A stretch of DNA of 64,000 nucleotides from Trachythela sp. YZ-2020 (Eukaryota > Cnidaria > Anthozoa > Malacalcyonacea > Clavulariidae): the NCBI GenBank assembly GCA_016169945.1, contig JADLSH010000271.1, positions 1 through 64,000 of the forward strand, read 5' to 3'. This document shows positions 12,694-27,600 of this stretch, in pieces. The notes beneath the pieces are model-generated. The model worked only from the letters and a program-made list of their open reading frames with translations, was not told where the DNA came from and did no database searches. Every line of letters begins with the position of its first letter. Within the stretch, counting starts at the first letter, position 1. A program made the position numbers and the translations under genes.

Positions 12694-15600
12694 GTACATG
12701 TATTAAAAAATTGTAAAATGTTTGAAAAATTGATTCAAAGGATAAAGATAACCTCCAGGAATTTGAGCGCCACATTTTTCAAATATATCCCGCGTATTTA
12801 ATTGTAAGTTTCGAAAGAAGAATGCGAGATACGAGTATAAAGACCCGGAAAGATTATACATTAAACAATCCAATAGAATTTTCACTATTATATCAGATAT
12901 ATCTCAAACGTGCGTTCTTTGAACGATTTGAATGCATTACGGGTATCAAACGGAAATTGGATGAAATGAAAACCAAAATGAAACGGATTAAGAACTAGCA
13001 TTGCAAATTTGGAGCAACTTTGAACTGACGTCACTAAAGGCTCCAGCTTAATGTTTTTTACTTTTAAATATCTGCTTTTTAGTTTCGTTCTAACTTGAAC
13101 ATTAGAACATACCTGTTTGAAGAACAAAGTATGACTTTTAGTTTGTGTTCCGCTCTTAAATCTTTGGTAATGTTCTCATGACATTATTTGGTAAAGTCAC
13201 GCAATTGCCATATAATATGTAGATCACTGTTAAAACATTCATCAAATATTTTCAGATATTGATGAATGTGAATCTTCTCCATGTGGTCCCACAGATAGAT
13301 ACAGATGTATCAACAGCATAAGTAATTACAAATGTGAAGACAAGTATGAAAGAGAATGCCAAGGTAACTGAATATCTGGTTATTGTATTGCTAAATATTT
13401 CTGATTTTGCACGAGAGTGTGGTTCGAAATTTTTCTGGATTGATCTCATATAAATCATAGAACATTACAACAAGGTGATTGACTTGTTCTGTGAAAATGA
13501 TTGTCCATTAAATTATTTGAAAGAAGCTTGCGAAAAACAATGCATAATCGAACCTTAGAAAGAGTTATACCTAAATATCAAGCGTATGCAATCATTGAAT
13601 GTTTAGAATTAGAAAATTTTAGAACAGCTCTTGATTAGCTTTCGTTGAGTATAAAAATTTTGGTAATAAAATTAATTAAAGTACAACGGCTCAACAAATT
13701 CCAGTAGACATCTTTATTAAAATCTAGTTTCGTACCAGAAGATGTGGAACTCATCAAATCAATTATATATTTATCCAAGTCAAAAAGGGCATTATATAAT
13801 GAGCCTTAACTCTAAGCGCGACAAGCTAAATGGATGTGCATATGTAGAGTGGGGAAATGGAATTTTGGTTTCATCAAATTAATGAACGCCGGGCCTGAAG
13901 CGTGCGATGTATAAACTACATGCCTTATTATGCCAAGCTATGCATGGTGAAGCAACTACATGAACACTTAACACTTATGCCAGTGATATTTTTAAAGTTT
14001 ATCTAAGCGGACTCCAATGTCCCATATACTGTAACTGAACTCTAATGAACTCCCGCTTGATAGAAGTCTATACTGGCAATTTCTGGGTGTATTCGTTTTT
14101 CCCTTGAGTTTTATATGATCGATAAAATTTGTCTGATCTGCAATTTGTCGAAAGCATTTGAGTAAAATTCGGCTTCATTTGAAGACTTGTTTTTTCTCCG
14201 CCATGTTGGTGTACCAAAATGGCGGCCAAAAATCAAATGCTAATATAATGGCCAGAATCTTTAGATTCTTTTTAAGTTTGGATTAGGCATCGCCTCTTAA
14301 CCCTAACCAAGCATTTTAAAACCAAATGATGCGTGCAGCATAGTTGTAACAGCCTTTTAAAATAATGCTGACGTAGCAATAAAATTTTCAAAACTCCCCT
14401 AAATCAAGGAGAAATAATTGTATGAATCCGAAATTTTTGGTGAACATTCTCGGTAACGACATACGAAAAATATAATGCAGCCAGCTTTGTACTTTTAATT
14501 TCTGAATTTTGTGACGTCATGTGAAAACGCTCTATTGTAAAGGAATCCCTAGCCATTAATAGTTTCAATCAGTTTATCTAATAAAGTGCTCTTTGGTTCT
14601 TGGTTGTTTTAAAAAAAAAGATGGAAAGAGATGGTCGCTTCCATTATAACCTCAAATGAAGTTCATCCAGGATGGCATGATCTAAGTTAATATTAAACAG
14701 TGAATGGTCGAAGCATGAAAACTGCTTTGTACCTTGAGGAAAAATGCTACCGGGTTGTTCGTCTTCTTTGGTTCGAGCATGCTTCCTAGTTAACAGTGAC
14801 AATTTTATAGTTTGGAAACCTTGTATAGAAAAATATTTCCTCGTCACTTCCACAGAACCGTGAAAAGCCAAATTTTGAAATTTTTACTTCAAATTTTAAT
14901 TCATATACTAGAAATACACTCATGCAGAATCCCCTCACCTATTCGAACTCAGGAATTATACTTCCCAAAATTTATTGTAACATGAAGTATTCGGTCAATC
15001 ATTGTAACCATAGCAACACACAATTTTTTTACTTTTGGTACAGAATGATAAAAGAGTAATATAAATATTTGTACTTTTAACTATAAAATTATGAATTGCC
15101 CCACTATATAAAGTAGATATGTTATTATATACTCTTTTAGCTTTGGGTGTTGTAAAATTTAACCTTAGACATTTCACAAAAACGTCTAAAATTTTCAGAC
15201 ATTACGTTGTTTCTTCAAAATTCAAATTTAAACTTCCTAAAATACCTTTTAGGTTTAATCTCCTCACAGAGTGACATACGCTTTTGCAAATCCACAAACT
15301 AAAATATGAAAAATAGACACTTACCCGTTTAAAACACTTCAAAAGTGTCCTTTTTTCAGCCATTCAACTCCTTCTCGTTTATCTTGTTTTGAAGACTCTG
15401 TTTATCTGTATGTTTTTGCAATAGCCCGAGTATTAAAAATCATTTTTGATGAATTACAAAATCTTTATCCGTAAATCTTTTTAAAATCTTTATCCGTATG
15501 TTTCTCTCGACCTGAATTCGCGCATGCGTATAACGTAGAAAACCCTGAGCCGTCCATGACATCGCGGCGGACGACTTTGGATTCCACTCTGTTTTCACAT

Positions 15601-18600
15601 ACCCGGGTGTAAATATCCGAGCGGAATTAGTTCCCTCGCACGGCGCTTCGCGGCGGCTAGGGGACAAGTTCAGAAAGTTCTTTGATCGACTGACTAGCTT
15701 CCTGAGACTGAGTGGCTCAGGGAAGTGGAGCAACTGGACATACCTGTCTTCTGTCTGGATTTCCTTCATTTGTTTATTCTCTTTAGTTACGAGATTTGCT
15801 TTCCTGTGACATCGATTCCTGTGACCTCTCAAAGCTCAGAGATGCTTTGTTTTCAGTCCAAGGAAATGTAGAGGGCGCTCCACTTTGTTTTAGATCTCTT
15901 CGCCGCCTGGTAAGACTTCCTTTATGGTCGTCTATATTACAATTATCGAGAGTAATGTAAAAATAACTGATCCAAAAATGATCGCTAATTCCTTCAATAA
16001 TTATTTTTCAAATATAGGAGATAGCTTAGCCAGTTCAACTGTAATGCTCAAAATTCAGCACCAAGTTATTTAAAGAATCCATTGCAAAATAGTGTCTTCA
16101 TGTTCCCAGTTACTGATGATGCATGAAATTATGACTGAAATTTCAAAACTTAAAAACGGTATGGCTGCTGGCCCATTCATTATACCATTATCTCTGAGCC
16201 TTTTGAAACTCTGTTTAAGGTGGCTCAATACAGGTTTCAATAAAATGGAAAATTTACGATTTAGATCCGAATTTTTGGACAAGTATTACTTGTTAAAAAA
16301 CAAAACGTATCTTGCTAATGTAAAACAACATCTGAAGGGTTTGAATTTTATCACAAAAGTTACGCAACTGCCGTTGCTATGGTAACAATGACGTTTCAAG
16401 ACGGCGGATATTTTGGCTTTAAAGTAATTTAACTCGAAAACGACATCGGTGACCTTAGTATACACAATAAATTCGACTATTTAAAAAACATTCTGTTGAG
16501 CGAGAAAATAACTATTACGAATAATCACAATTACTCAATTTGAAAAATTTTGACTTGACAGAATTTTTTAAAATTGTCAAAATAATTGAGTATACTAAGA
16601 GAAATCATTTTATGAAATAAAATTTGGGGTCACCGATGTCGTTTTCGAGTTAAATTACTTTAAAGCGAAAATATCTGCCATTTTGAAACGTTATTGTTGC
16701 CATAGGAACGGCAGTTGTGTAACTTTTGTGGAAAAATTCAAACCCTAAACCCATATACGGCTTTATTATGTTATATTTATGGAGTCATTGTATTAATTAA
16801 ACGTTGACAAAAAAACACCAGTTGAATAAGCCAACAAATTTTAAACTCAACGCTAGAATGGAATGATTATAAGTCTCATAACACTTTTATATACAGATGT
16901 TGGGCAATTCTGCTGGTATATTTTTTGGTCGACATTAATTTCGTTTCAGTTCCAGATTCTTGACTTTGAGAAAAGTGATGAAAAATGCGTTGGGGAAGGG
17001 GGGGCGGTAAAAAATTCCCTCCCCTCCTTCCATAATGACCTGTCCTTTAGGGAGAGTTGTATTATTAATCTAGAAGACAGGGGCCAGGGGCGCACATTTG
17101 TGAAATATGCATGAAAAGTCGGTCCCAAAAAGTTTATGGGACAAAAAAGTCGGTCCGGTTTAAATCTGAAGCATAAAAGTCGGTCTGGTTTAAATCTGAA
17201 ACATGGGTGTAAATTTACAATTGACCCATGAAAATAACAAAAAACTCATGACAAAAACTGCGAAGTTATACTGGCTGCGAATATTCCCAGCTGGTCCACA
17301 CTCGAAATAGCGTGCGACGCAGATACCCGCTGACCAGCCTTGGCATCTTCAAATACTCGAAACAAACATCTTTCACTAACATGACAGACTGTTTACTATG
17401 GTATCAGATTACAACAAGTCCGCGGCGCAACAAAGATGCACATTGTCATATTTGTCATGCAGTCGTATGACACTGAAAATTTGAAAGGCAACTATTCGAA
17501 AGCCCAACTGCTCAATCCTTAAAACTCTAGTATCCGCGTTTTTAAATAAGTCCACGTTGAAATACAATCATGGAAACCAGGTATGTGGCACGTAACCCTT
17601 ATTTTATAAACATTTATAGTAACATAAACCGATAAACGCGTTGCATTACTTGCATAATTGCAAACATTTGATACAATTTCTCATCATTTGTGTGTTTATT
17701 ATCAATATATCGTTACATCAAATGCTCACTAGCTTAAACAATATTTTGCGTTGGTTCAAGATAATACGGGAGAGGGCCACCCTCAAGCAATCATGCATGT
17801 CTTCTCTAGACGAGAACAGTATTGATACCGCCAACGTAGTCTTTCAGTTCTATGATTATACGTCTTCAATGTCTGCAGTGAGGCAAGTACCGCTGCATTC
17901 ATGTCACATGTTTGACATTCTACAGGAGCTGTTTGTCTTCTTTACGTCAAGTCCGAAACGGTATAGCGTGTTTCGTGAGAAAGTTAACGAAGGAGATGTT
18001 GAAAACGCATTAGATTTAAGAAATCTTTCTGCGACACGTCGGGTGGCCAGTGCAGATTCCATTCGAGCTGTTTGGTCAAGTTATGAAGAGATAATCAATG
18101 CGCTGAAAGAATTGGAAAATGCTGAAGATACAAAGACCAAAACAAAGGCAAATAATCTATTGGCAAGAGTATGTTCGTTCGAATTCCTTGTTATGCTAAT
18201 TTTCATGAGGAATGTTATGGTAAAAACGAAGATCTTGACCAAACAACTCCAGACAGTTGACATTAAGTTGTCGATACCCTAGAGGCTGCCGAAATAGCCA
18301 TTGCTACATTGCGCCACGTACGCAACGATGAAGATAATTTGAACAAACAGATAGATGCGTCGATTATATTCTCCGAAAGTCTTGGAATTGACGCTGTTGA
18401 GGAATACCAGCGACACCATCGTCCAAGGCCCGCTAAGGCGAATTGACGAGTGGCCAGGTTACAGAAGCACGCTTGGATCTAAACCAGTATTATCGCAAGG
18501 AATTTATTCAAATTCTTGATGTTCAAGTCAATGCTCTATCGGATAATGTCAAAGTTGCCTTCGACATTCTTGCCCCGTCTATTGCTTTACTTCTCTCACC

Positions 18601-21600
18601 GTACGAGGAAGATCCTAAACCGGAAGATATCGAAGGCTTAGTAAAGATGCTTCCTGTCCCGTTACAGCCTGACGAGGATGTCGTAAATGTTGAACTTATA
18701 ATTACAATGTTTAGATATCATTGTGAAGATAACAAGCCAGATATCAAAACCATCGAGGACGCTTCGCGTTGTGCTAATGAGTGGCATGCGATTTTTCCTT
18801 TAACAAGTAGATGCTTTCAGCTTATATTGACCGTGCCGATTACATCAGCATCAAGTGAACGCAGCTTTTCCAAACTTAAGTTGATCAAGACAGCCATTCG
18901 TTCAGTAATGAAAGATAGAAGGCTAAACGATCTTATTTTACTTGGATGCGAAAAGGATTTGATGGATACGATTCAGGGCCTCTTTTAAGAAATCGTTAGT
19001 GGGGGGACCATCATCGAAAGGGGACGTAACAAGTAGGTGATGTATTACAGGTGTGGGATGCTGAAGGCAGTTCTGGGGGTCCTCCCTCAGAAAATTTTTG
19101 TATTCTTGAGTCTCTGTGGCTTGATTTCCTGCATTTTCAGAGACAATTTTTGATATATCCCATCTAAATGTAGCCCGGTTTTGTTGTGAGAATAGCATAA
19201 CTTTCCTCTAAACTCAGTTTTTTCCCCTTTTTGCATATATTTTGGACAAAAGGGACCTTCACTGGGGGGGCCAAAATAGCTTACTGGGGGGGGGGGGGCA
19301 ACATGGGGGCTGGGGGGGCTTTGGCCCTTCCAGTATATTAGTTAAAAGAGGCACTGATACGATTGACATAGACACTGTTGTCTGCCCCTGATTAGAATAG
19401 GGCGGGGTGTTAAAAAGAGGAGGCATAGTTTTAAGATGTGGGCGTATTAGAGATATTACTGTATTATTGTATTGTTTTCATGCCAATACCATCTTTGACA
19501 TTGCTGTTCTCTGAGACTGAAACAACAACTTATATGTTATATTAGTAACAGGATTCGATACAAACAGAATAAAAATTTAAGTTTTTAAAATGGTTTAAGA
19601 TTCTTTGGGGACATGGAAGGGAAAGATTAATTGCTATAATGGCTGAGATTTCAGAAAAGTTTACTGGAAAAATTTAGTACACCCTTGGCTTATTGAAATG
19701 CAATTTAATACTGTTTTAAAAAGGGCTGTTTTATGTAAAATTTGCTAAATGGCTTGTGACTAAGATATAATATAGAACAATGACTTCTTGCAGCTTACTT
19801 TTTTCCTTTCAATAGATTTCTTGCAGCCAACAGCACCTTAAGACAACATTTCAGTGTGTTAACAGTTGTTGAAATGTATTTCTTGTTTTCTCTTTCTAAA
19901 CGGCACCGTCGAATATCAACCGCCAACGGATGATGACTTTGAGCGCCTGTATCGTTGGAGCCCCTCACCCCAAACCGACGAAAATACCACCAATCGATTC
20001 AGAAAACACACCTGTTCTTGGCCTATGCCAAACAAATCGCTAAACACATTGTTTTACAGATCTCCGTGAGTTTTAACACCTTTGTAATCTGATATTTATT
20101 AAGTCGTAAACTAATTATATATTCCGTACTTTTGGTCGATTATAACTTCTGTTTTAAAAACTGTGTGATTTTTGCTAATACATCGTTTTATAGAGCTTTA
20201 AAAACAGTACGTACTGACCAACTTTCAAAGAAAAATAATAAAAATTGACAAAGTTACGGCGAAATTTGAAATGTAGCGTGCGGGTCAAACCGGACTTTCA
20301 GACAAAAACAACCGGAAAAGGCCCAAAGACTGTTGCTATGGTTTTTTAAGTGGCCGGAATGAATTTCCCAGGGTACAATACCCTACATAAGATATTTTTG
20401 TCGGGACTGAAGCGCGTGGGCAAACCATATATAGTCAAACTACGGCAAGCGCGTGCATGCTGGGCAATTTAAACTTTATATTTCATCGTATTGTTATTAC
20501 ATTTAACTTAAAAACAGGCACAATATTTAATGTTTGAAAAACTTACTACTTAGCAAAGTCCAGTTTTTTCCATAATTCTTTTCTCCCCGATTGCTTTAAG
20601 ACTTTTAAGGCGGTCAAACGTTATTGGTTCAAATACAATATTATGAATCGATCTTAAACTGGATCGATGTAGCTACAAATGTGCACCTTGCAAATTTTTC
20701 TCCTTTACCTAAATCAACAACAGCTTTTGTTAGTGTCTGCTAATACATCGTTTTATAGAGCTTTAAAAACAGTACGTACTGACCAACTTTCAAAGAAAAA
20801 TAATAAAAATTGACAAAGTTACGGCGAAATTTGAAATGTAGCGTGCGGGTCAAACCGGACTTTCAGACAAAAACAACCGGAAAAGGCCCAAAGACTGTTG
20901 CTATGGTTTTTTAAGTGGCCGGAATGAATTTCCCAGGGTACAATACCCTACATAAGATATTTTTGTCGGGACTGAAGCGCGTGGGCAAACCATATATAGT
21001 CAAACTACGGCAAGCGCGTGCATGCTGGGCAATTTAAACTTTATATTTCATCGTATTGTTATTACATTTAACTTAAAAACAGGCACAATATTTAATGTTT
21101 GAAAAACTTACTACTTAGCAAAGTCCAGTTTTTTCCATAATTCTTTTCTCCCCGATTGCTTTAAGACTTTTAAGGCGGTCAAACGTTATTGGTTCAAATA
21201 CAATATTATGAATCGATCTTAAACTGGATCGATGTAGCTACAAATGTGCACCTTGCAAATTTTTCTCCTTTACCTAAATCAACAACAGCTTTTGTTAGTG
21301 TCTGCTAATACATCGTTTTATAGAGCTTTAAAAACAGTACGTACTGACCAACTTTCAAAGAAAAATAATAAAAATTGACAAAGTTACGGCGAAATTTGAA
21401 ATGTAGCGTGCGGGTCAAACCGGACTTTCAGACAAAAACAACCGGAAAAGGCCCAAAGACTGTTGCTATGGTTTTTTAAGTGGCCGGAATGAATTTCCCA
21501 GGGTACAATACCCTACATAAGATATTTTTGTCGGGACTGAAGCGCGTGGGCAAACCATATATAGTCAAACTACGGCAAGCGCGTGCATGCTGGGCAATTT

Positions 21601-24600
21601 AAACTTTATATTTCATCGTATTGTTATTACATTTAACTTAAAAACAGGCACAATATTTAATGTTTGAAAAACTTACTACTTAGCAAAGTCCAGTTTTTTC
21701 CATAATTCTTTTCTCCCCGATTGCTTTAAGACTTTTAAGGCGGTCAAACGTTATTGGTTCAAATACAATATTATGAATCGATCTTAAACTGGATCGATGT
21801 AGCTACAAATGTGCACCTTGCAAATTTTTCTCCTTTACCTAAATCAACAACAGCTTTTGTTAGTGTCTGCCTTTGATGTTTCTCGACAAATGCTTTCCAT
21901 CAACCATTCATTCAAACACTTTTGGTATCACAGGTATACATTTCGAACATGCGTCTAGTAACGCAGTACCAGAGTATGCAGGAAAATGTACCAATACTGC
22001 GACTTGTAGGAACCAAATATGCTCAATATTTCCAAAACTGCCTTTCCAAAGACCAACCACAACCCACAGGTTGCACGTCATCGTTACTTCTGCTTTTGTA
22101 GACAAAAACATAACTGCTTCTAATCCACCAGCATCATCAGATGTCGCTGCACTTGCCCCATGACCAGAATGTATAGCTTGAATTTTAGCCATAGGTTGTC
22201 CAATCTCAAATAGCTTCTGACAATTGTATTTAGCGACACTATTTTTGTCAACGTACAGCCGGATACAATCGGTAAACCGATTCATTGGTACATTGGCCGT
22301 CAAATGTTCCAACTATAGTTCCCAGTCTTCCACTATAACTTGACCCTTTCTAATTCTGATCAATAATGCCCTAAATGCAATTCCCTCTGTGTCTTCACCA
22401 GCCTGACGCACATCCTGATTAAAAATGATTATATAATCAAATGTCAGATACATACTGTGACCATGGTCACTCATTACTGATCCATTACCAGTAATGTAAA
22501 TTGACCTATCACCTACAAGTGGTAATTGAGCAAAATCAGCCAAATCCCGGCATGCTGCAATGAATCACCCAGTAATTCCCAATGTTCACGAATAGGAAGT
22601 TGAGCAGCAGGAAATAGTTTTTTGACCATTAATACTAAAGGCTGCAATCCCAGTGGTTGCTGTAACAATACACTGATCACTTAATACTTTTTCACAGCAC
22701 TAAATAAATATGTCTTACCTGTACCAGCTTTCACACTTACAATCATACGAACAGGCTCACAATTATTACCTGTCTCAGATGTGATGTCAATAGCAAGTCG
22801 TTGCTTTTCATTAACGGTATTTCTGGATCAACAATTATTTATGTGTCAATTAAAACTTCTACTAAGCATTTTTGTCTAACAATCAGGGGCGTAAATGTGG
22901 GAGGGTGTGCGGGATGGTATGCCCCCAGAGATCATGATCCAGTCGGTCTGAAAATGTGCAGTCGGTCTCAAGATATTCATTGTTAAATTGGACGCATTAT
23001 GCCACGTAACGCTGAGACTTGCTAAATAGTTTCAGAGACCGACTTCAATCGTTGCATTAATTAAAATATAAAGTTTGCCGAATATCCTGTTTCAATCTTT
23101 GTTGTAAAGCGTTCTTCTAGAATGTCATATCACTCATACTGTATGTGGCGTGCGCATTTTGAGTATTTACAGAAGCACTGAAGCACAGTAAATGCTAAAA
23201 CAAACTACTTTGAAATAGAACCATAACATTGCCTGTTGCCACAACTGCCATAATCTACATATTAAATACTTTATGGCAAACATATTGTTTTCGCGATATA
23301 ATTCAAATTTTTTTACTGATTTCCACCTACAAATTGGAATAAAGTATTTGTTCAGAACGCAGCCAATCGTGTCTACTGTACGATGTCCTAGATTTCAAAA
23401 TTTCCCAGAGGAGGATTCCCATGGACCCCCCTGCGAATGGGTGTCCTACTGCATCAGTCGTCCTATTCTGCTGGATCTGCTCCTGTGTACACAAGTTCAG
23501 TAAAAATATGAAACGTAACTTACGCAAGTTGAATTGTGCGGCTACTTATGTGCAAGTTGTTGCATTCTATTGTATTATAAGAAAGGTAATAGATAATCAA
23601 AATTAACAAAGTGCGGACGCTTGATAAATATACGACTATATTGATTAAATTTAATATTTCATTAATTCACACCAACGAACATATGAAAGATAAAATTTTC
23701 ATTATGATACTAGCGACACCACTCAAGTCTGTCAATCCTGTCCCTCATAGCACCTAAGAGTTTTAGCACTGTGTACGAACTCTCATGCGCAGGTCTTAAT
23801 GTAACTGTAAGTCAGAGAACAAGATTCTGCTCAATTTCAAATTACTCTAATTAGATATAAAAACTATTTTTCTTATACAAGGTGGTCATTAGTCTGTGTG
23901 TACATATTTTTTTTATTGAATTGTGTTGCCATTCAACTTATTGGAGCAGCACACGTAATTTTCAATTGACTTTTCGATTTAGAATTGGGGAGAGCCGGGG
24001 GGGGGAAAGATCGGTCTGATTTTATGAGTCGGTTTCATTTCGAAATTTCACCCCCCCCCAGCCAACATCGATATGTACGCCATTGCTGACAATATTTTGT
24101 ATGTAATATAAAGAGAACAATACATGGATGCTTTGAAATATCAAATCTACTTCTCGTGTTTAACAGCATATCCCGCTGTTACTGGTCCGTTTCATTCACT
24201 TTCTACAGTAGATGTCCAGTCTAACATTCGAAATATATTCCATATTTCCGCACATTCATTTATTATTTCCTATTTGTTTGCACACGCGTACCGATCTAAT
24301 CCTAGCTGATCTCTTTCAAAGTTGACGGGTAATTCTCGTGTCCCCATTCTCGATATCTATTTTAGTTAAGGTGTATTACATACCTATTTGGGGTATTTTT
24401 ATATAAGATAAATAATTCTTGCTTTCAATACAGATGTGTCGTGGATTAAGGGTAGCGTAAAGCGTTATAACGCACGCTTAGCTGGAGAATGGATGCTGTT
24501 CAATTGCGCTGTTAATACATCTAATAATGTGACTCTATGGTTTGCAAGAAGAAGGAGCGAACGTCACAATCAACTCACTGTTGGCAACAGAAAGATAAAG

Positions 24601-27600
24601 TTGGTTTCCAAGAATGTCTTCAATATAACAAGTTTTACAGAGAAAGATAAAGGAGTGTACATATGTAAAGTAACTGGTTGTGACAGGCTCAAGAAAGAAA
24701 AGTTCCTTTCAATTTCAAAAGGTGAAGCTTGTTTTTCAATTATCGTTTCTGTTCTTGTATTCATGGTCTGACGAAAACTAACTGAGAATCTTGCGATATT
24801 TACGAAAAATATAAATAAATGAATATTTAAGAACAGATGTATTACAATTGTAAAAAATCCAAATTATATTCAATACTCCAATTTTATTATTCATCAAACA
24901 ACAAACTGTTTCTGCCCTCATTTCTTATGATTATATTTTAATTTTGAATTTGAGCCGCCAAGAGTCTTCAAAACATTTTTTTAATATTGACAATGTTTCG
25001 CAGTTTACTTAAAGATCAAGTTATACAAAGGTCTAAAGATTCTACAGTAATATGCAAGCTTTTTAACGAATGCCTTTTAGTGTCACGTTTATTACTAGAA
25101 AATATTATTTCTTTATTATTTCGGTGTTTGATATAGTTATCAGGGTAGAAGGGTAACGCCCATCCCAGAGAAATTTGAACTCCTGGTAGAAAACGAGGCA
25201 AGATGCGCCTTCATAGTAATAAGAGGCGTAAAAATTTTCCTACATATCGAAAACATTTGGATTTCTTCTGGTAGAAAATAGAACTATACTTTAAATATAT
25301 GAAACTGAAAAGATTTCTCCTTTCAGGAAAAGCTTATGCAAGAGCAATCATTAAGAAGAAGCCAAACAAACCGTTGTATGATATTGGAGACAATGTTAAA
25401 TTAATGTGCGAAGCAGGAAAGAGTACCAACTCATACAGATTCACATGGTATAAAGTCAGTTCAAATGGAAGTGAGCAAGAACTTCAATCATCTTTCAAAT
25501 ATGAAGGCAGCATTGGAACAGAAATTCTCTCGTTGAATTCATTGTCCAAACATGATGTGGGGACCTACAAGTGTGAGGCATATCGTTATCCTGTTGATTA
25601 TAGAACCTCCCAGTTCGTAAATATATATGTTAAAGGTAATGTTTTAATTTATATGTTTCTATGTGACTTTTTTATATTTTGCAACTTGTGTAATATATAC
25701 ACAAATATTATCTCACGAGACATTGATATGTTGATCGGCGCATAACAGCCGTTCCGGGCGAATATAATCGCGGGAGTACTCGATCCGCTTTGGAAATAAT
25801 ACTACATTCCCTATTTCATGGACGTTGAACAAATTTGTTCGTTATGCGCACGCGCGAGTTTTGGCGATAGTGGAATGGGCTGGTAAGTGTAATTAAAAAT
25901 ATATACACCTGTCAGCAGTGTCTCAACCATGAAACACTTCCCCTCAATAAACCAAGTATTTTCAAGAAAAAAGTGGCTTCAGGGCTTAGTGAAGGAACGA
26001 AAACTTCGTCCAGCTACCAACCATATTCTTACTTCAAACTGGAATCATTTCTTATAGAATATATGGCAAGAACTATTAGTTTTTTAAATACATTTAAATT
26101 TAAGAATAGAAGACCAAAACGAAGCTAAAGTTAAAAAGTATAGCTAAAGAGGGAGGCATCGAAACTAAACTCCTGTGGAAAAAACGAATGAAAACGCTTC
26201 GTATTCGGTGCTTGGTGATATTTAATTAAATCAACTTTATAATTATCTGTGATAATGGGTTTGTAGTTTAATACAATGTATTTTTATCAGCAATTTAAAC
26301 ACCAGGCGGAAAGCGATTTCGAGTCAGTAAAGTGTTACTGTCCAACAAATAATCTTAAAAATGCGTTTTTTTAACACTAGTTTTTGGGCAATAATAACGT
26401 ATTTCTCGTATTATTATACAAGGTAGTGAATGCATGAATTTTGATTAGCGAAAAATTGAGCAGTCACGCAACTTGTAGATAAATGTGTTATCTGCTAGAA
26501 GAACCTGTGATATGTTATTTTACCGCAAGCGGATAATCTTGAAAATGTCCTTTTTTTAAACTATTTTTTGGGCAATAACGTATTTCTGGTATTATTATAC
26601 AAGGTAGTGAATTGCATGCGTTTTGATTAGCGAATAAGTTACAGCTAAATAGAGCAGTCACGCAACTTGCAGATAAATCTGTTATCTGCTAGCAATTAAC
26701 ACTGTTATCTGTAGGTTGAGCCTGTGATTTGTAATTTTGTAGAAAGCGGAAGCTTTTAATACACGAATAAATACAAAGGACAGGTGGGAATTTTGCCAGC
26801 GCTATTTAACAAACCGCGGGCCGACGCGAAAAATTATTTCAAAATTTGTTAATTAAAATGAGCAAAAACAAATTTTCGAATGTATTTTTTGGCAATTAAA
26901 GGATTTTGGATTATCGGTATTAAAACACTTTTCTACAGGAAATTTATGACAAAATGAACAGGAGAAAAGAAATTGGACTGAAATCAGAGAAATATAAAGG
27001 ATACTTTTCTACGACGGACATGAGGCGAAACTTTAATTTGTTCGAAGATGCTGGTTGTTTTGGTTTCGTGAACATATAAAAATAAAATGTTAAACTTTCG
27101 ATGGGCTTGAATCTCATTTTTCAATACATGTTTACATACAAAAATTCCAACCATGCTTTTGATATTTTATTGGAACTATAGCAGGTAAATTAGGTTTCTA
27201 ATACTTTTATGTTGTTATTGTTATGTTTTAAATTGGTTTCACTGCTTTTTGAGAACTAAACGTTGTTTTGTAAGGACAAATTTAAACCATTTTTGTCAGA
27301 AGGAATTCAATGAAAATGCAGTGTATAAAAAAAAACTCAACCTATAACTGTTCATTGAATTTATTATTACCATATAATTCTAAAGTATCTAAAAATCGCT
27401 CTCCAAGGTCGTTACATTATATACATGCATGCACAATGGCCAATGGGAGTGATTAACCTTTAACGCACAAAGTGCACATTTTCTGTTTTGTGTTATTTTC
27501 CATTTGATTTTGCTTTTTCTTGCGTTTTGTCTGTTGTTCTTGGCATCCGATATGCCGGACACTGTAGGTTAAAGGGTTAACACCTTATTGTTTCACCGTT

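Noticed and set aside
15440..15832. 130-codon minus-strand open frame
   Set aside because: It covers the CpG-rich upstream part of the 0.7-kb repeat and is not open in the other copies.
20176..21870. rRNA or snRNA tandem gene cluster
   Set aside because: No match by eye to 5S, U1, U2 or U6 landmarks, so I left the unit unassigned.
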